DNA from: Paenibacillus sp. FSL A5-0031 | GTDB taxonomy: Bacteria > Bacillota > Bacilli > Paenibacillales > Paenibacillaceae | Direction: 5' to 3' | Assembly (NCBI RefSeq): GCF_001956295.1 | Contig: NZ_MRTD01000004.1 | Span: forward strand, 1 to 64,000 | DNA: 64,000 nt | Part shown: positions 45,108-53,428 of the stretch, one piece after another | Layout of the letters: every line of letters begins with the position of its first letter | Numbering within the stretch: position 1 is the stretch's first letter | The notes under the pieces: model-generated | The model's input: only the letters and a program-made list of their open reading frames with translations | What the model was told of the DNA's origin: nothing | The model's database searches: none | Program-made: the position numbers and the translations under genes

Positions 45108-47477
45108 CTACTTTCCTTCATCACCTGCGATAACATGAACATTAGTGAATACTGCCTTATTATCACTTGTACTAGCTGGATTGCTGAGTGCCAAGCCTAT
45201 ATAGGCATCATCATTCATAATCGTTTCAAAACTGCTGACTACCGTCCAGTCCATTCCATTATCTGAAATTGAACCGGTAAATACATTGCCGCTGCGATTC
45301 AGCTTAAGCCACAATGGCGGACTCCCATCCATCGTTTGATCGACGGTGCCTCCCCCTTCATTTTCCCGATATTGAAAGGTAGCTCCATTAACTGGGGTAA
45401 CCATCATGTCTACATGCTTGGCGTCCACGTCCAGCGTCTCACGAATCATCAAGCCTGCTTTGGCCCACTCACTCATTTCTTCCATTACAGTCACTTGCGC
45501 TATAATCTCCCCATCCCCGTGCAATGGCTTATAAATATAATTCAATAGATCATTATTTCCCCAAATATCGGTTGAACTTCCTGTTAACGTGAATGTCTCG
45601 TCCGCTGCATTATAGGATGCATCGCCAGACTTCAACCCGATATTTCTAGCTTTCCAAGGCTGTGGAAGAACAGCATCATAATCATGCTCCACAGGCGGCT
45701 CCCAGCCTGCAGTTGGCCAAGCTCTTCTCGCATCGATTGCCTTAAGCACATTCCAATCCCAAGCGCCATAATTAAAGTAAGAGAGATGTGTAATTGCAGA
45801 AAAGTTCTCTCGAATTCCGCCATACACCGCTTGATATTCGTCATCCGTCCAATTGTCATCGAGCGTCGGCACGATCGCTACTCCAGAACCGACAAGAAAC
45901 GATGTATCGGATAAAATCCCGTTCTTATCATAGACCCATTCCTCATCGAATCCCCAATCATCGAAATAAGCCATCGGAGCGACAAAATTTACTGCATCCT
46001 TGAACTTCGAAGCATTTTGGCCAACCTCTACGAATTCCGGAGGCAAAATGAAAACGCCCAGCTCCATGCCCGCTTTAATCTCATCGATATCCTCACGAAC
46101 ATCCTGCACATAGCCGCCGATTTGATCCGTTCTCCATTCATTCCATTCATTCCTGCGAGTAGAATCTTCATCAAAGTTAATCTCAAGCGGCGAATATCCG
46201 TATATGCTCTCGTATAGGTTAACCGTGTAGCTGCTTACATCCATATTGTAATTATCGAATCTTAACCAATCGAGAACAACGCCATCTATATCATAATTGC
46301 TTACGACCTCTTCAATAATCGAGCGCTCATAAGCTTGAACATCGGGATGGATCGGGTTGACGAAATACTCGCTGCCATTCGAGCCAGTATAAGGAACTGC
46401 ACTACCGTCTACTAAAGCGTGCATCTGCCAGCTAGGATCCTTATGAAAGGCTGCCTGATCATGGAACTGAGGAATCCATGCACGAACCTCGATACCCTTC
46501 AGATGCGCCTGCGTGATCACTTGGGAAAGAGCATCAAAGCTCTCATAGCCATCGGCTATGGGGGCGATCGCACTGTTGTAAAATACATGGCCTGAAGGCA
46601 CTTCATCGTCTTCGTCCTGCTTGACACTCATATTAATAATATCCACATTGTACTTAACGGCTTGCTCAACAAAGTCCGCTACGTCACTTGCACTCCGAAA
46701 CTGGTTAACCGTTCGCACCGTGATCTCGGTTTTGAAAGGCGCATTCTCTTCTTTAACTGGCGAGGTTACTCCCCCGTTGCCGTTCCCTCCAGTATTGCCG
46801 CCGTTATTACCGTTCCCACCAACATTCCCGTTTTCCGGTTTGATGGGAAGCTGACTTAATTTAACTTGCAGCGAGCGATCCAGGATAACCACCAACTCCG
46901 CACGTGTCAATGGATTCAAAGGCTTAAATATGTTTGTAGAATTATAGCCGCGCATTATTCCGTGAATGACCACATTACTAATAGCTTCCTTGGCCCATTC
47001 GGCAAATTGTTCACTATCCGAAAACTCCATCATCGCTGCATTTTTGTCCACTTGCAATTGAAGCAACCGATTTATGACGACAGCCGCTTGCTGCCTTGTA
47101 ATGAACTCTCGAGGCGCGAATTGCTTTGCACTCTTGCCGCTGATATAACCCGCTGCGACAGCCCTTGCAACATCTTGATACAACCAACTATGCTTAGGCA
47201 CATCTTGGAAGGTCAGCTCCGATTCATTCGTGAATTGAAAGGATCGATTAACAAGCGCTACAAATTCGGCTCTTGTTAAAAGCTGATTCGGCTGAATTGA
47301 ACCATCCCCGTAGCCTTTCAACCAACCCTTATCCATCCATTCTGTTAATTCCTTATTAGCCCAATGATTGACAATATCCCGTTCCGATTCTGCCTCTGCT
47401 GCAAAGCTAAATGAAGTGAATAACATACTAAAAATGAGCATTAATGCAACGATCCTATATGATTTTAATTGACTCAT
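45108..47477 (-). CDS. SLH-anchored GHL10/DUF187-like glycosidase with ConA-like module
   Basis: 789-aa surface protein. The signal peptide ends at about A27, followed by three SLH repeats (~30-205), a Gly/Asn linker (~210-240), a TIM-barrel domain resembling glycosyl-hydrolase-like family 10 (~249-587), and a concanavalin-A-like module of DUF1349 type (~609-788). The barrel shows EVRAWIPQFHD and DGVVLDWLRFD (~399); the Asp in the latter is a catalytic candidate. Substrate is unknown, and the natural targets of this family are poorly defined. It is the last gene of the operon 51026-45108, 44 nt after the binding protein. It is a close paralogue of the gene at 53429-55657. Confidence 0.87.
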   Translation of the reverse strand: MSQLKSYRIVALMLIFSMLFTSFSFAAEAESERDIVNHWANKELTEWMDKGWLKGYGDGSIQPNQLLTRAEFVALVNRSFQFTNESELTFQDVPKHSWLYQDVARAVAAGYISGKSAKQFAPREFITRQQAAVVINRLLQLQVDKNAAMMEFSDSEQFAEWAKEAISNVVIHGIMRGYNSTNIFKPLNPLTRAELVVILDRSLQVKLSQLPIKPENGNVGGNGNNGGNTGGNGNGGVTSPVKEENAPFKTEITVRTVNQFRSASDVADFVEQAVKYNVDIINMSVKQDEDDEVPSGHVFYNSAIAPIADGYESFDALSQVITQAHLKGIEVRAWIPQFHDQAAFHKDPSWQMHALVDGSAVPYTGSNGSEYFVNPIHPDVQAYERSIIEEVVSNYDIDGVVLDWLRFDNYNMDVSSYTVNLYESIYGYSPLEINFDEDSTRRNEWNEWRTDQIGGYVQDVREDIDEIKAGMELGVFILPPEFVEVGQNASKFKDAVNFVAPMAYFDDWGFDEEWVYDKNGILSDTSFLVGSGVAIVPTLDDNWTDDEYQAVYGGIRENFSAITHLSYFNYGAWDWNVLKAIDARRAWPTAGWEPPVEHDYDAVLPQPWKARNIGLKSGDASYNAADETFTLTGSSTDIWGNNDLLNYIYKPLHGDGEIIAQVTVMEEMSEWAKAGLMIRETLDVDAKHVDMMVTPVNGATFQYRENEGGGTVDQTMDGSPPLWLKLNRSGNVFTGSISDNGMDWTVVSSFETIMNDDAYIGLALSNPASTSDNKAVFTNVHVIAGDEGK

Positions 47478-47521
47478 GCTCCGGCCCCCCTAATGTAGAT
47501 CTGGGTTACACCTTGCTCCAA

Positions 47522-49144
47522 TCAATATTCGGCATTAATTTTCTTAACATTCGCCTGCCATTTCTCGGTTTTAAATTCAAGCAGCCGCTCCAGCCCTGCT
47601 TTTTCTGCGTCATTTGCTGTTTTCTCCATGATGGATGCGACCTCATCATCAGATTTAGCAAATACCATATTTGCAAAGGCTACTGTGAAAATATCTGAGA
47701 TTTGCTGTGAGATAATGCCGAGCTCTGAATCAGGCAGCGGATCCACATTGACGAATTCGGTAATGTCCTTCGATGTCACCCAAGTGACAGAGCTTTGCGC
47801 TATCGTCTCCCATGATCTTAGCTTCTCCGACAAGGCCATCTCCAAGCTTACCTTGGCTTTATCGATAAAGGTCGTGTTGCCCGCCCAGTTGAAATCTTCG
47901 AATTTTCTCATCGTTTCCGAACGCTTATTGACGTCCCCACTTTTATAGTTTTCATTCGGAATTGGCGATCCGTCCTCATTTTGCTCATCCCAATAAAGGC
48001 CTTGCGGTCCGAAGAATAGAACCTTCTGTCCTTCAGGTCCAGTAAGCCAGTCATAATAAGCGAAGATTGCTTCGGGATCTTTGGCTTCGGTCGTAATAAC
48101 GTTGACATTCCATCCTAAGCTTTCAAATCCACTCACAAAAATATTCTTTTTGTCCAATCCAGCTTTATGAATCGGCCAAATAATTTCGTAACCACCGTCT
48201 GGTTTAACCTTAGTCAATTCACGATGCCCTTCTGCTCCGTAAGTTGTAATATTCGATTCGACCATAACAGCCACTCGGCCAGTGTTCACTTTTTCTTTGA
48301 CTGCATCCTGGGTTTGTGTAATAGCATCTTGGGTAATCAATCTCTCTCGGAATAGCTTGCTAATATACTTCATCGTTTCCTGAAATGCAGAATCCTCATA
48401 GATCGAGACTAGCTTGTCGCCTTCCGGATAACCTCTCATGCCGATGAATTTGCTAGTTACACCTTCTTTGAAGCCTCCGTACAACAATTCCAAGCCTGCG
48501 CCTTTCTCCCCAACTTCAAGCGGTACAACATCTGGGTACGTGTCTCTGACTTTAATTAAGTAATTGTATAGATCATCGAATGTTTCCAGCTTCGGCCTGC
48601 CAAGTTCATTATAAATTTCTATGTTTACCATCCATCCGCCGTTCCCAAAGGTTCCCGATGTATACCAATTTGGAATTTGATAGATTTTCCCATCCTCGGA
48701 ACGAAGCAGATTGAGCGTAGATTCCTTCACATACTTTTTGAAATTGGGATACTTATCGTAATACTCATCAAGCGGCACAAGCTTACGTGCTTGAACCAAG
48801 CGATCGACTGTCGCACCGCGATCCGTAAATATGACATCTGGCAAATCGTCAGAGACAATCATCGTGTTCAGCTTCTCTACCGATGCGCCGCCAGATTGAA
48901 TCGGCTTAACGGTAACTTTCTTGTTGTCCAGAATCCATTTGGTTGCTTCGTTATCCGCCCAAGGTGCCGTAGTTAACCAATCATAATGACCATAAAATGA
49001 AAATGTTACCGGCTTTGGACCGTCGTTTCCTCCTGAATTATCCGGGTTGTTCGATACTTGCGGCCCATTGTTGTTGTTTGAACAAGCAGCCAGAAAAACC
49101 ATCAGGACAATCAATAACGACACCCATCTCAATCTTGTATTCAT
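47522..49144 (-). CDS. ABC transporter sugar-binding lipoprotein (LplA/YtcQ type)
   Basis: 540-aa binding lipoprotein. Lipobox F-L-A-A-C with Cys21, an Asn-rich linker, then the large binding domain of the YtcQ class. The ATG follows GGTAGGGG. It is third in the operon after two permeases (31 nt gap) and directly before the surface glycosidase-like gene. The product of that enzyme is the likely cargo, possibly an amino sugar given the nearby NAGK-type kinase (inference). Confidence 0.93.
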   Translation of the reverse strand: MNTRLRWVSLLIVLMVFLAACSNNNNGPQVSNNPDNSGGNDGPKPVTFSFYGHYDWLTTAPWADNEATKWILDNKKVTVKPIQSGGASVEKLNTMIVSDDLPDVIFTDRGATVDRLVQARKLVPLDEYYDKYPNFKKYVKESTLNLLRSEDGKIYQIPNWYTSGTFGNGGWMVNIEIYNELGRPKLETFDDLYNYLIKVRDTYPDVVPLEVGEKGAGLELLYGGFKEGVTSKFIGMRGYPEGDKLVSIYEDSAFQETMKYISKLFRERLITQDAITQTQDAVKEKVNTGRVAVMVESNITTYGAEGHRELTKVKPDGGYEIIWPIHKAGLDKKNIFVSGFESLGWNVNVITTEAKDPEAIFAYYDWLTGPEGQKVLFFGPQGLYWDEQNEDGSPIPNENYKSGDVNKRSETMRKFEDFNWAGNTTFIDKAKVSLEMALSEKLRSWETIAQSSVTWVTSKDITEFVNVDPLPDSELGIISQQISDIFTVAFANMVFAKSDDEVASIMEKTANDAEKAGLERLLEFKTEKWQANVKKINAEY

Positions 49145-49175
49145 TTTTTCCCCTACCTTCTTTTTTTTATTGGGA

Positions 49176-50066
49176 CTATCCCTTTATCGAACCGATCAAT
49201 ACCCCTTTGACAAAATATTTCTGCAGGAAAGGGTAGGTCAGAATGATGGGAATAGTAGCAACCATCATCGTAGCCATCAGAAGAGACTTTGTCGTTATGC
49301 TTCGGTTTCTGTTGATATGTTCCATTGCAATTGCATTGCCGGACGACATTTCTGTCATAATATTCGAATTCATAATTTGCCTTAATAAGGTCTGAATGGG
49401 CAATAGCTCATCCTTGGAAATATAGATGGCACCGGTAAACCAATCATTCCAATGACCCACCGCCGTAAATAAACCGATGGTAGCTATAATTGGACCCGAT
49501 ATAGGTACAACAATTCGAAAGAAGATTCCATAATTGCTGCATCCATCGATCTTCGCGGATTCTTCCAGACCATCGGGAAGCGCGGAGAAAAAGGTACGGA
49601 AAATGATCATATGATAAACACTGATCAATCCCGGAATAATCATGACCCAGAACGTATTCATCAATCCAAGGTTTCGCACCAGCAGGAAGGTCGGAATTAA
49701 TCCGCCGCTGAAAAACATCGTTACAATGAAGAAAATCATATAGTAGTTCCGTAGCTGTAGATCTCTCTTAGACATCCCGTATGCCAGCAGCGACGTAACG
49801 AATACGGACAGAATTGTGCCAATCACTGTACGCATCACCGAGATCCAGAAGGAATTCAACAATCGAGTATCCTTGAATACAACATTATAATTTTCAAGTG
49901 TAAATGCCCTCGGCCAGATTGTAACTCCGCCAAGTGCCGTATCTCTTCCTTCATTAAAGGAAATAACTAGAGAGTTCCAGAAAGGATAGAACATCACGAT
50001 TCCCAAAATGACCAGGCTTGCATATATCAAAGCCTGAAATACTTTATCGCCCGTGCTAAGCCTCAT
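49176..50066 (-). CDS. ABC sugar transporter permease, YtcP type
   Basis: MalG-like permease, 296 aa from the ATG at 50066 (AAAGGGGGG 9 nt upstream); the frame opens 9 codons earlier without a site. EAA loop: EESAKIDGCSNY, then VPISGP. The C-terminus KGVLIGSIKG is nearly the same as that of the pectin-operon permease. It lies 33 nt after the LplB-type partner. Confidence 0.93.
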   Translation of the reverse strand: MRLSTGDKVFQALIYASLVILGIVMFYPFWNSLVISFNEGRDTALGGVTIWPRAFTLENYNVVFKDTRLLNSFWISVMRTVIGTILSVFVTSLLAYGMSKRDLQLRNYYMIFFIVTMFFSGGLIPTFLLVRNLGLMNTFWVMIIPGLISVYHMIIFRTFFSALPDGLEESAKIDGCSNYGIFFRIVVPISGPIIATIGLFTAVGHWNDWFTGAIYISKDELLPIQTLLRQIMNSNIMTEMSSGNAIAMEHINRNRSITTKSLLMATMMVATIPIILTYPFLQKYFVKGVLIGSIKG

Positions 50067-50099
50067 GCTTGCATTCCCCCCTTTATATTGCAAAATGAA

Positions 50100-51026
50100 T
50101 TACCAAAGACTAACTCCCGCCCTGCGTGCCACTCTATTGGCTATTAGCAGTAAGACAACACTAATAATAGATTTGAACAAACCAACAGCTGTCGCGTAAG
50201 AGAACCTTGAATTTTGAATGCCGACTCGATAAACATAGGTATCTATGACATCTGAATATTCTCTGAGAATTGGATTGGAGGCTAGCAATAGAATATCTTC
50301 AAATCCAGCACTAAGGATCCCGCCAATGGCCAATATCATGAAGATGATAATAACCGGCGTTATACATGGAAGTGTCACTAAATACATTTGCTTAAATCGG
50401 CTCGCTCCATCTATAGATGCTGCTTCATACAGCGTTGGATCTACACCTGCAATAGCGGCTAGGTATACAATGCTTGCAAACCCAACCTCCTTCCACACGT
50501 TGACGCTTACTAGAATCGACCAAAAGTACTCAGGGATGGATAGAAAATTTATGGGATGCTCTATGAGATCCATTTTTGCGAGAAGAATGTTCACTGTACC
50601 GTTATCAACCGATAACAATGAGACGACGAATCCGGATACGATGACCCAGGATAAAAAATAAGGCAGGTAGCTAACCGTTTGAATGATGCGCTTAAACGCC
50701 ATATTTCGAATCTCATTAAGCATGAGAGCCAAAATAATCGGTGCAGGGAAAGAAATGAGCAGCTTTAAAAAACTAATAGCTATCGTGTTGCGCAGCACAT
50801 TAAAAAATTCCGGAGCATTAAAAAATAGCCTAAAATTAGTCCATCCCACCCACCGACTATCCCAAATCCCTGCGAAAATGTCATATTGCTGAAAAGCCAT
50901 TAACACCCCATACATCGGAATATAACTAAATACAAATACGAAAATGATTCCGGGTAAAACCATTGATTGAAGATCCCATTGTTTCATAAATAGGCTGCGT
51001 CTAGTTGGCTTTGAGTTGATTTTCAT
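50100..51026 (-). CDS. ABC sugar transporter permease, LplB/YteP type
   Basis: MalF-like permease, 308 aa. The first helix (MVLPGIIFVFVFSYIPM) leads into the subfamily motif YGVLMAFQQYD. The EAA loop is EAASIDGASRF, and the C-terminus RVARRAGVSLW is typical of LplB/YteP. The ATG is about 10 nt after AAGGAG. It heads the operon that ends in the SLH glycosidase-like gene. A cre-like site lies 140 bp upstream. Confidence 0.93.
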   Translation of the reverse strand: MKINSKPTRRSLFMKQWDLQSMVLPGIIFVFVFSYIPMYGVLMAFQQYDIFAGIWDSRWVGWTNFRLFFNAPEFFNVLRNTIAISFLKLLISFPAPIILALMLNEIRNMAFKRIIQTVSYLPYFLSWVIVSGFVVSLLSVDNGTVNILLAKMDLIEHPINFLSIPEYFWSILVSVNVWKEVGFASIVYLAAIAGVDPTLYEAASIDGASRFKQMYLVTLPCITPVIIIFMILAIGGILSAGFEDILLLASNPILREYSDVIDTYVYRVGIQNSRFSYATAVGLFKSIISVVLLLIANRVARRAGVSLW

Positions 51027-51270
51027 TCGCCTTTTGCTCCTTTGCCAAGATTAAATTAATCAGACAACATAGGTATTTAATATCTCTTGAGTTGCTAGAT
51101 CGAACCACTGCTACCTGCTGCTGCAGCAGCTCATCCTTCCTATAGGAATAGTTCTAACAATATAATGGAACCGCTTTCAGCATACGAAAAATTCAATGGC
51201 ACCAAATCTGATCAGGAGCATAGCTGGCATGATTCGATTACAGATAATTCCCACTCACTATAATTATTTT
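51027..51270 (-). promoter_or_regulatory. Control region of the third importer operon with cre-like site
   Basis: This 244-bp region between the kinase stop and the importer start holds TGAAAGCGGTTCCA on the minus strand at 51166-51179, matching the cre consensus at 13 of 14 positions. I could not place -35/-10 boxes confidently and saw no terminator for the kinase gene. Confidence 0.5.
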
Positions 51271-52275
51271 TTACATCGTTTTTTGAACATTTTGAATATT
51301 TCGAATATTTTTTAGCTTAAATTCGGTTAAGCTATTCATAATATCGGGTGAAACCTCCACACCACTGCTCTCCATGGCTAGAATGAGAGCACCAACCGCC
51401 GGCTCCGTATTTAAAATAGTAATCGAACAACGCGGCGCTGCTTGCTTAGCCTTTCGTTCAATAATACTCCGCAGCAGCCCGTCCTGGTCGCCGCGTGTCA
51501 ATATACTGCCTGCCAAGACAATATCGAATTTCTCCTCGTTCATAGCTAATCGATTGATGGTTGCTGCGGCCGCTAAGCCTAATTCTTCGCCCTGCTTTAC
51601 CAAGATACGCCTCGCTACTTCATCCCCTTGCTGCACGGCATCGAACAACAATCTTGCAACTTCGACAGGCAAATAGTTGGAGTAATCAAGGAAATTATCC
51701 CTTAACGCCTCAACGCTTTCATACCCTAATTTATTTATTAGCAAATTCGATAAGCTCGTTTCTTCCTCTCTTCCCTCCCAGGCACGCATTACGCTGCGGA
51801 ATACCTCTATACTCAAATCTTGCCCTCCACCAAAGTCACCGAACATATAGCCGAATCCCCCACATTGAAAGGATTCGCCTTTTCTGTTCATTCCTGAGCA
51901 ATTCACTCCTGTTCCACAGATGAGAACAACACCAAATGGCTGATTCGTTCCTGCTCGAAGCGCTATTGTTGTATCACACGAAATATTTGTATTCGGAAGA
52001 TTCATCTTCTGAATGATTGGCCTTAAGATGCGATAGTCGCTTTCTCTGTCCGCACCAGCTAAGCCAAACCAAGCAAATTCGATTTGATCAACGTTTAATT
52101 GGGCTTGCCTTAATGCATCTGAGACTGCACTACGCAGGCTTGCTTCCGCTTGATCACGATTGGTTTGGTGATTGCCGTTTCCCCCTCTTCCTACACTCAG
52201 AATGGTTCCCTCAGAATTAGCGACGAGGGCATAGGTTTTACTTCCCCCTGCATCAATACCCATATAATATTTCAA
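51271..52275 (-). CDS. BadF/BadG-type sugar kinase (N-acetylglucosamine kinase-like)
   Basis: ASKHA-fold kinase, 334 aa from TTG at 52275, 11 nt after AGGAG; an upstream GTG overlaps that Shine-Dalgarno. The phosphate-1 motif is MGIDAGGSKTYA. LICGTGVNCSG and GFGYMFGDFGGGQD are adenosine- and sugar-site motifs of the NAGK branch. It probably phosphorylates GlcNAc or a related amino sugar released from the imported oligosaccharide. It is encoded 18 nt downstream of the LacI regulator, forming a two-gene unit. Confidence 0.9.
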   Translation of the reverse strand: MKYYMGIDAGGSKTYALVANSEGTILSVGRGGNGNHQTNRDQAEASLRSAVSDALRQAQLNVDQIEFAWFGLAGADRESDYRILRPIIQKMNLPNTNISCDTTIALRAGTNQPFGVVLICGTGVNCSGMNRKGESFQCGGFGYMFGDFGGGQDLSIEVFRSVMRAWEGREEETSLSNLLINKLGYESVEALRDNFLDYSNYLPVEVARLLFDAVQQGDEVARRILVKQGEELGLAAAATINRLAMNEEKFDIVLAGSILTRGDQDGLLRSIIERKAKQAAPRCSITILNTEPAVGALILAMESSGVEVSPDIMNSLTEFKLKNIRNIQNVQKTM

Positions 52276-52293
52276 GTAAATCGTCACTCCTAT

Positions 52294-53298
52294 TTATATT
52301 GAGTTATTTTTTCTCAAGTAGGCCGTTGATTCTCTAATTAATAATTGGGGTGTCAGCTTGGTGATCGTCGTTTCCTGAATCGTGCCGTTAATATGCTTCA
52401 GGAGCAGTTCAACTCCGATAGTGCCTAATTGTGCTTCAGGTTGCCTGACGGTCGTTAATCTTGGGAAAAACCCAGCAGCCAGCACCTGATCATCATAACC
52501 TACGACTGAAATATCATGAGGAACACTTAACCCTTCTTCACTTAGAGCATGGATAACCCCAAGTGCAATGAAGTCATCTGCTGCGAATATGGCCGTCGGC
52601 AGGCTATCATCCCTGATCCATTTCTTAGCTACTTTGTAACCATCACTTACCGTAAACTGGCTATACTCAATAGCAAAAGGGGTTAGCCCTGCTTCGGATA
52701 AGGCTTGCAAGTACCCCCTTCTTCGCTCCTTAACGCTCAAGAACAGCGTTGGTCCCCCAATATGGGCAATCTCCGTATGACCTAGATCTATCAAGTGTTT
52801 CGTTGCCTCATACCCACCTAAATAATTGTCAACAACCACACTCGATACATCCTCATGCTCTTCTTGATTATCCAGTAGAACGAAAGGAATATTTTTTCTT
52901 TTCAACTCGGCGATATAGCTTTCTTCTTCAATCGGGGAGAGGACAATAATGCCATCTACCCTGTCCTTCTGAAATAAGAAATTGCTGGTGTCCCCTTCCC
53001 CCTCATTTTCCGAAATAGACAAGGTTAGAAAGTAGCCTTGCTCTGCTAATTTCCGATTAGCAGCCTTAATCACTCTATCGTAAAAAGAATCGTTAAGATT
53101 CATAATGGTCATGCCAATAATTCCGGTCTTTCCTCGAATTAAGCTTTGGGCAGCGGAATTGGGCTGATAATTCATTTCTTCCATCGCCTTTAATACCTTC
53201 TCCCTGTTCTTTTCACGAACAGACGGTGCATTATTGATGACTCGAGAAACCGTCACAACAGATAAACCGGATTTTTTTGCCACATCATGTATATTCAC
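52294..53298 (-). CDS. LacI-family transcriptional repressor
   Basis: 334-aa regulator starting at GTG (53298), 12 nt after AAAGGAG. The N-terminal helix-turn-helix and hinge are clear (HDVAKKSGLSVVTVSRVINN; the hinge region includes NYQPNSAAQSL). The rest is a periplasmic-binding-like effector domain (VDGIIVLSP, VVVDNYLGG, HIGGP, FAADDFIALG). Effectors are likely sugars or sugar phosphates made by the downstream kinase. AAAGTT-type palindromes before its own gene and before the paralogous glycosidase-like gene are candidate operators. Confidence 0.94.
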   Translation of the reverse strand: MNIHDVAKKSGLSVVTVSRVINNAPSVREKNREKVLKAMEEMNYQPNSAAQSLIRGKTGIIGMTIMNLNDSFYDRVIKAANRKLAEQGYFLTLSISENEGEGDTSNFLFQKDRVDGIIVLSPIEEESYIAELKRKNIPFVLLDNQEEHEDVSSVVVDNYLGGYEATKHLIDLGHTEIAHIGGPTLFLSVKERRRGYLQALSEAGLTPFAIEYSQFTVSDGYKVAKKWIRDDSLPTAIFAADDFIALGVIHALSEEGLSVPHDISVVGYDDQVLAAGFFPRLTTVRQPEAQLGTIGVELLLKHINGTIQETTITKLTPQLLIRESTAYLRKNNSI

Positions 53299-53328
53299 TG
53301 TAATGTTGTTCTCCTTTTAGTAAGTATT

Positions 53329-53350
53329 AAAGTTAAATCCTTTTAATTTC
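53329..53350 (-). promoter_or_regulatory. Candidate LacI-family operator upstream of lacI-type gene
   Basis: A 22-bp imperfect palindrome (AAAGTTAAA, then TTTTAATTTC) matches 17 of 22 positions with the palindrome at 55825-55846. It lies 31 nt upstream of the repressor start, which suggests autoregulation. Confidence 0.55.
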
Positions 53351-53361
53351 AATGTGATGCT

Positions 53362-53400
53362 AGCATCCATCCAGCATTGTGTCAATCCTGGATGGATGCT
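53362..53400. other. Strong 13-bp hairpin without U-run
   Basis: AGCATCCATCCAG (53362-53374) and CTGGATGGATGCT (53388-53400) form a perfect 13-bp stem with a 13-nt loop, 28 bp past the stop of the secreted glycosidase-like gene. No poly-U follows on either strand. It may be a terminator of non-canonical type or an RNA-end protector. Confidence 0.6.
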
Positions 53401-53428
53401 AAGCGTTGTGTATCCTATAAATAACTCC

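Noticed and set aside
51119..51130. CTGCTGCAGCAG palindrome upstream of the third importer operon
   Set aside because: Short, low-complexity CTG/CAG repeat with no second copy; no reason to call it an operator.
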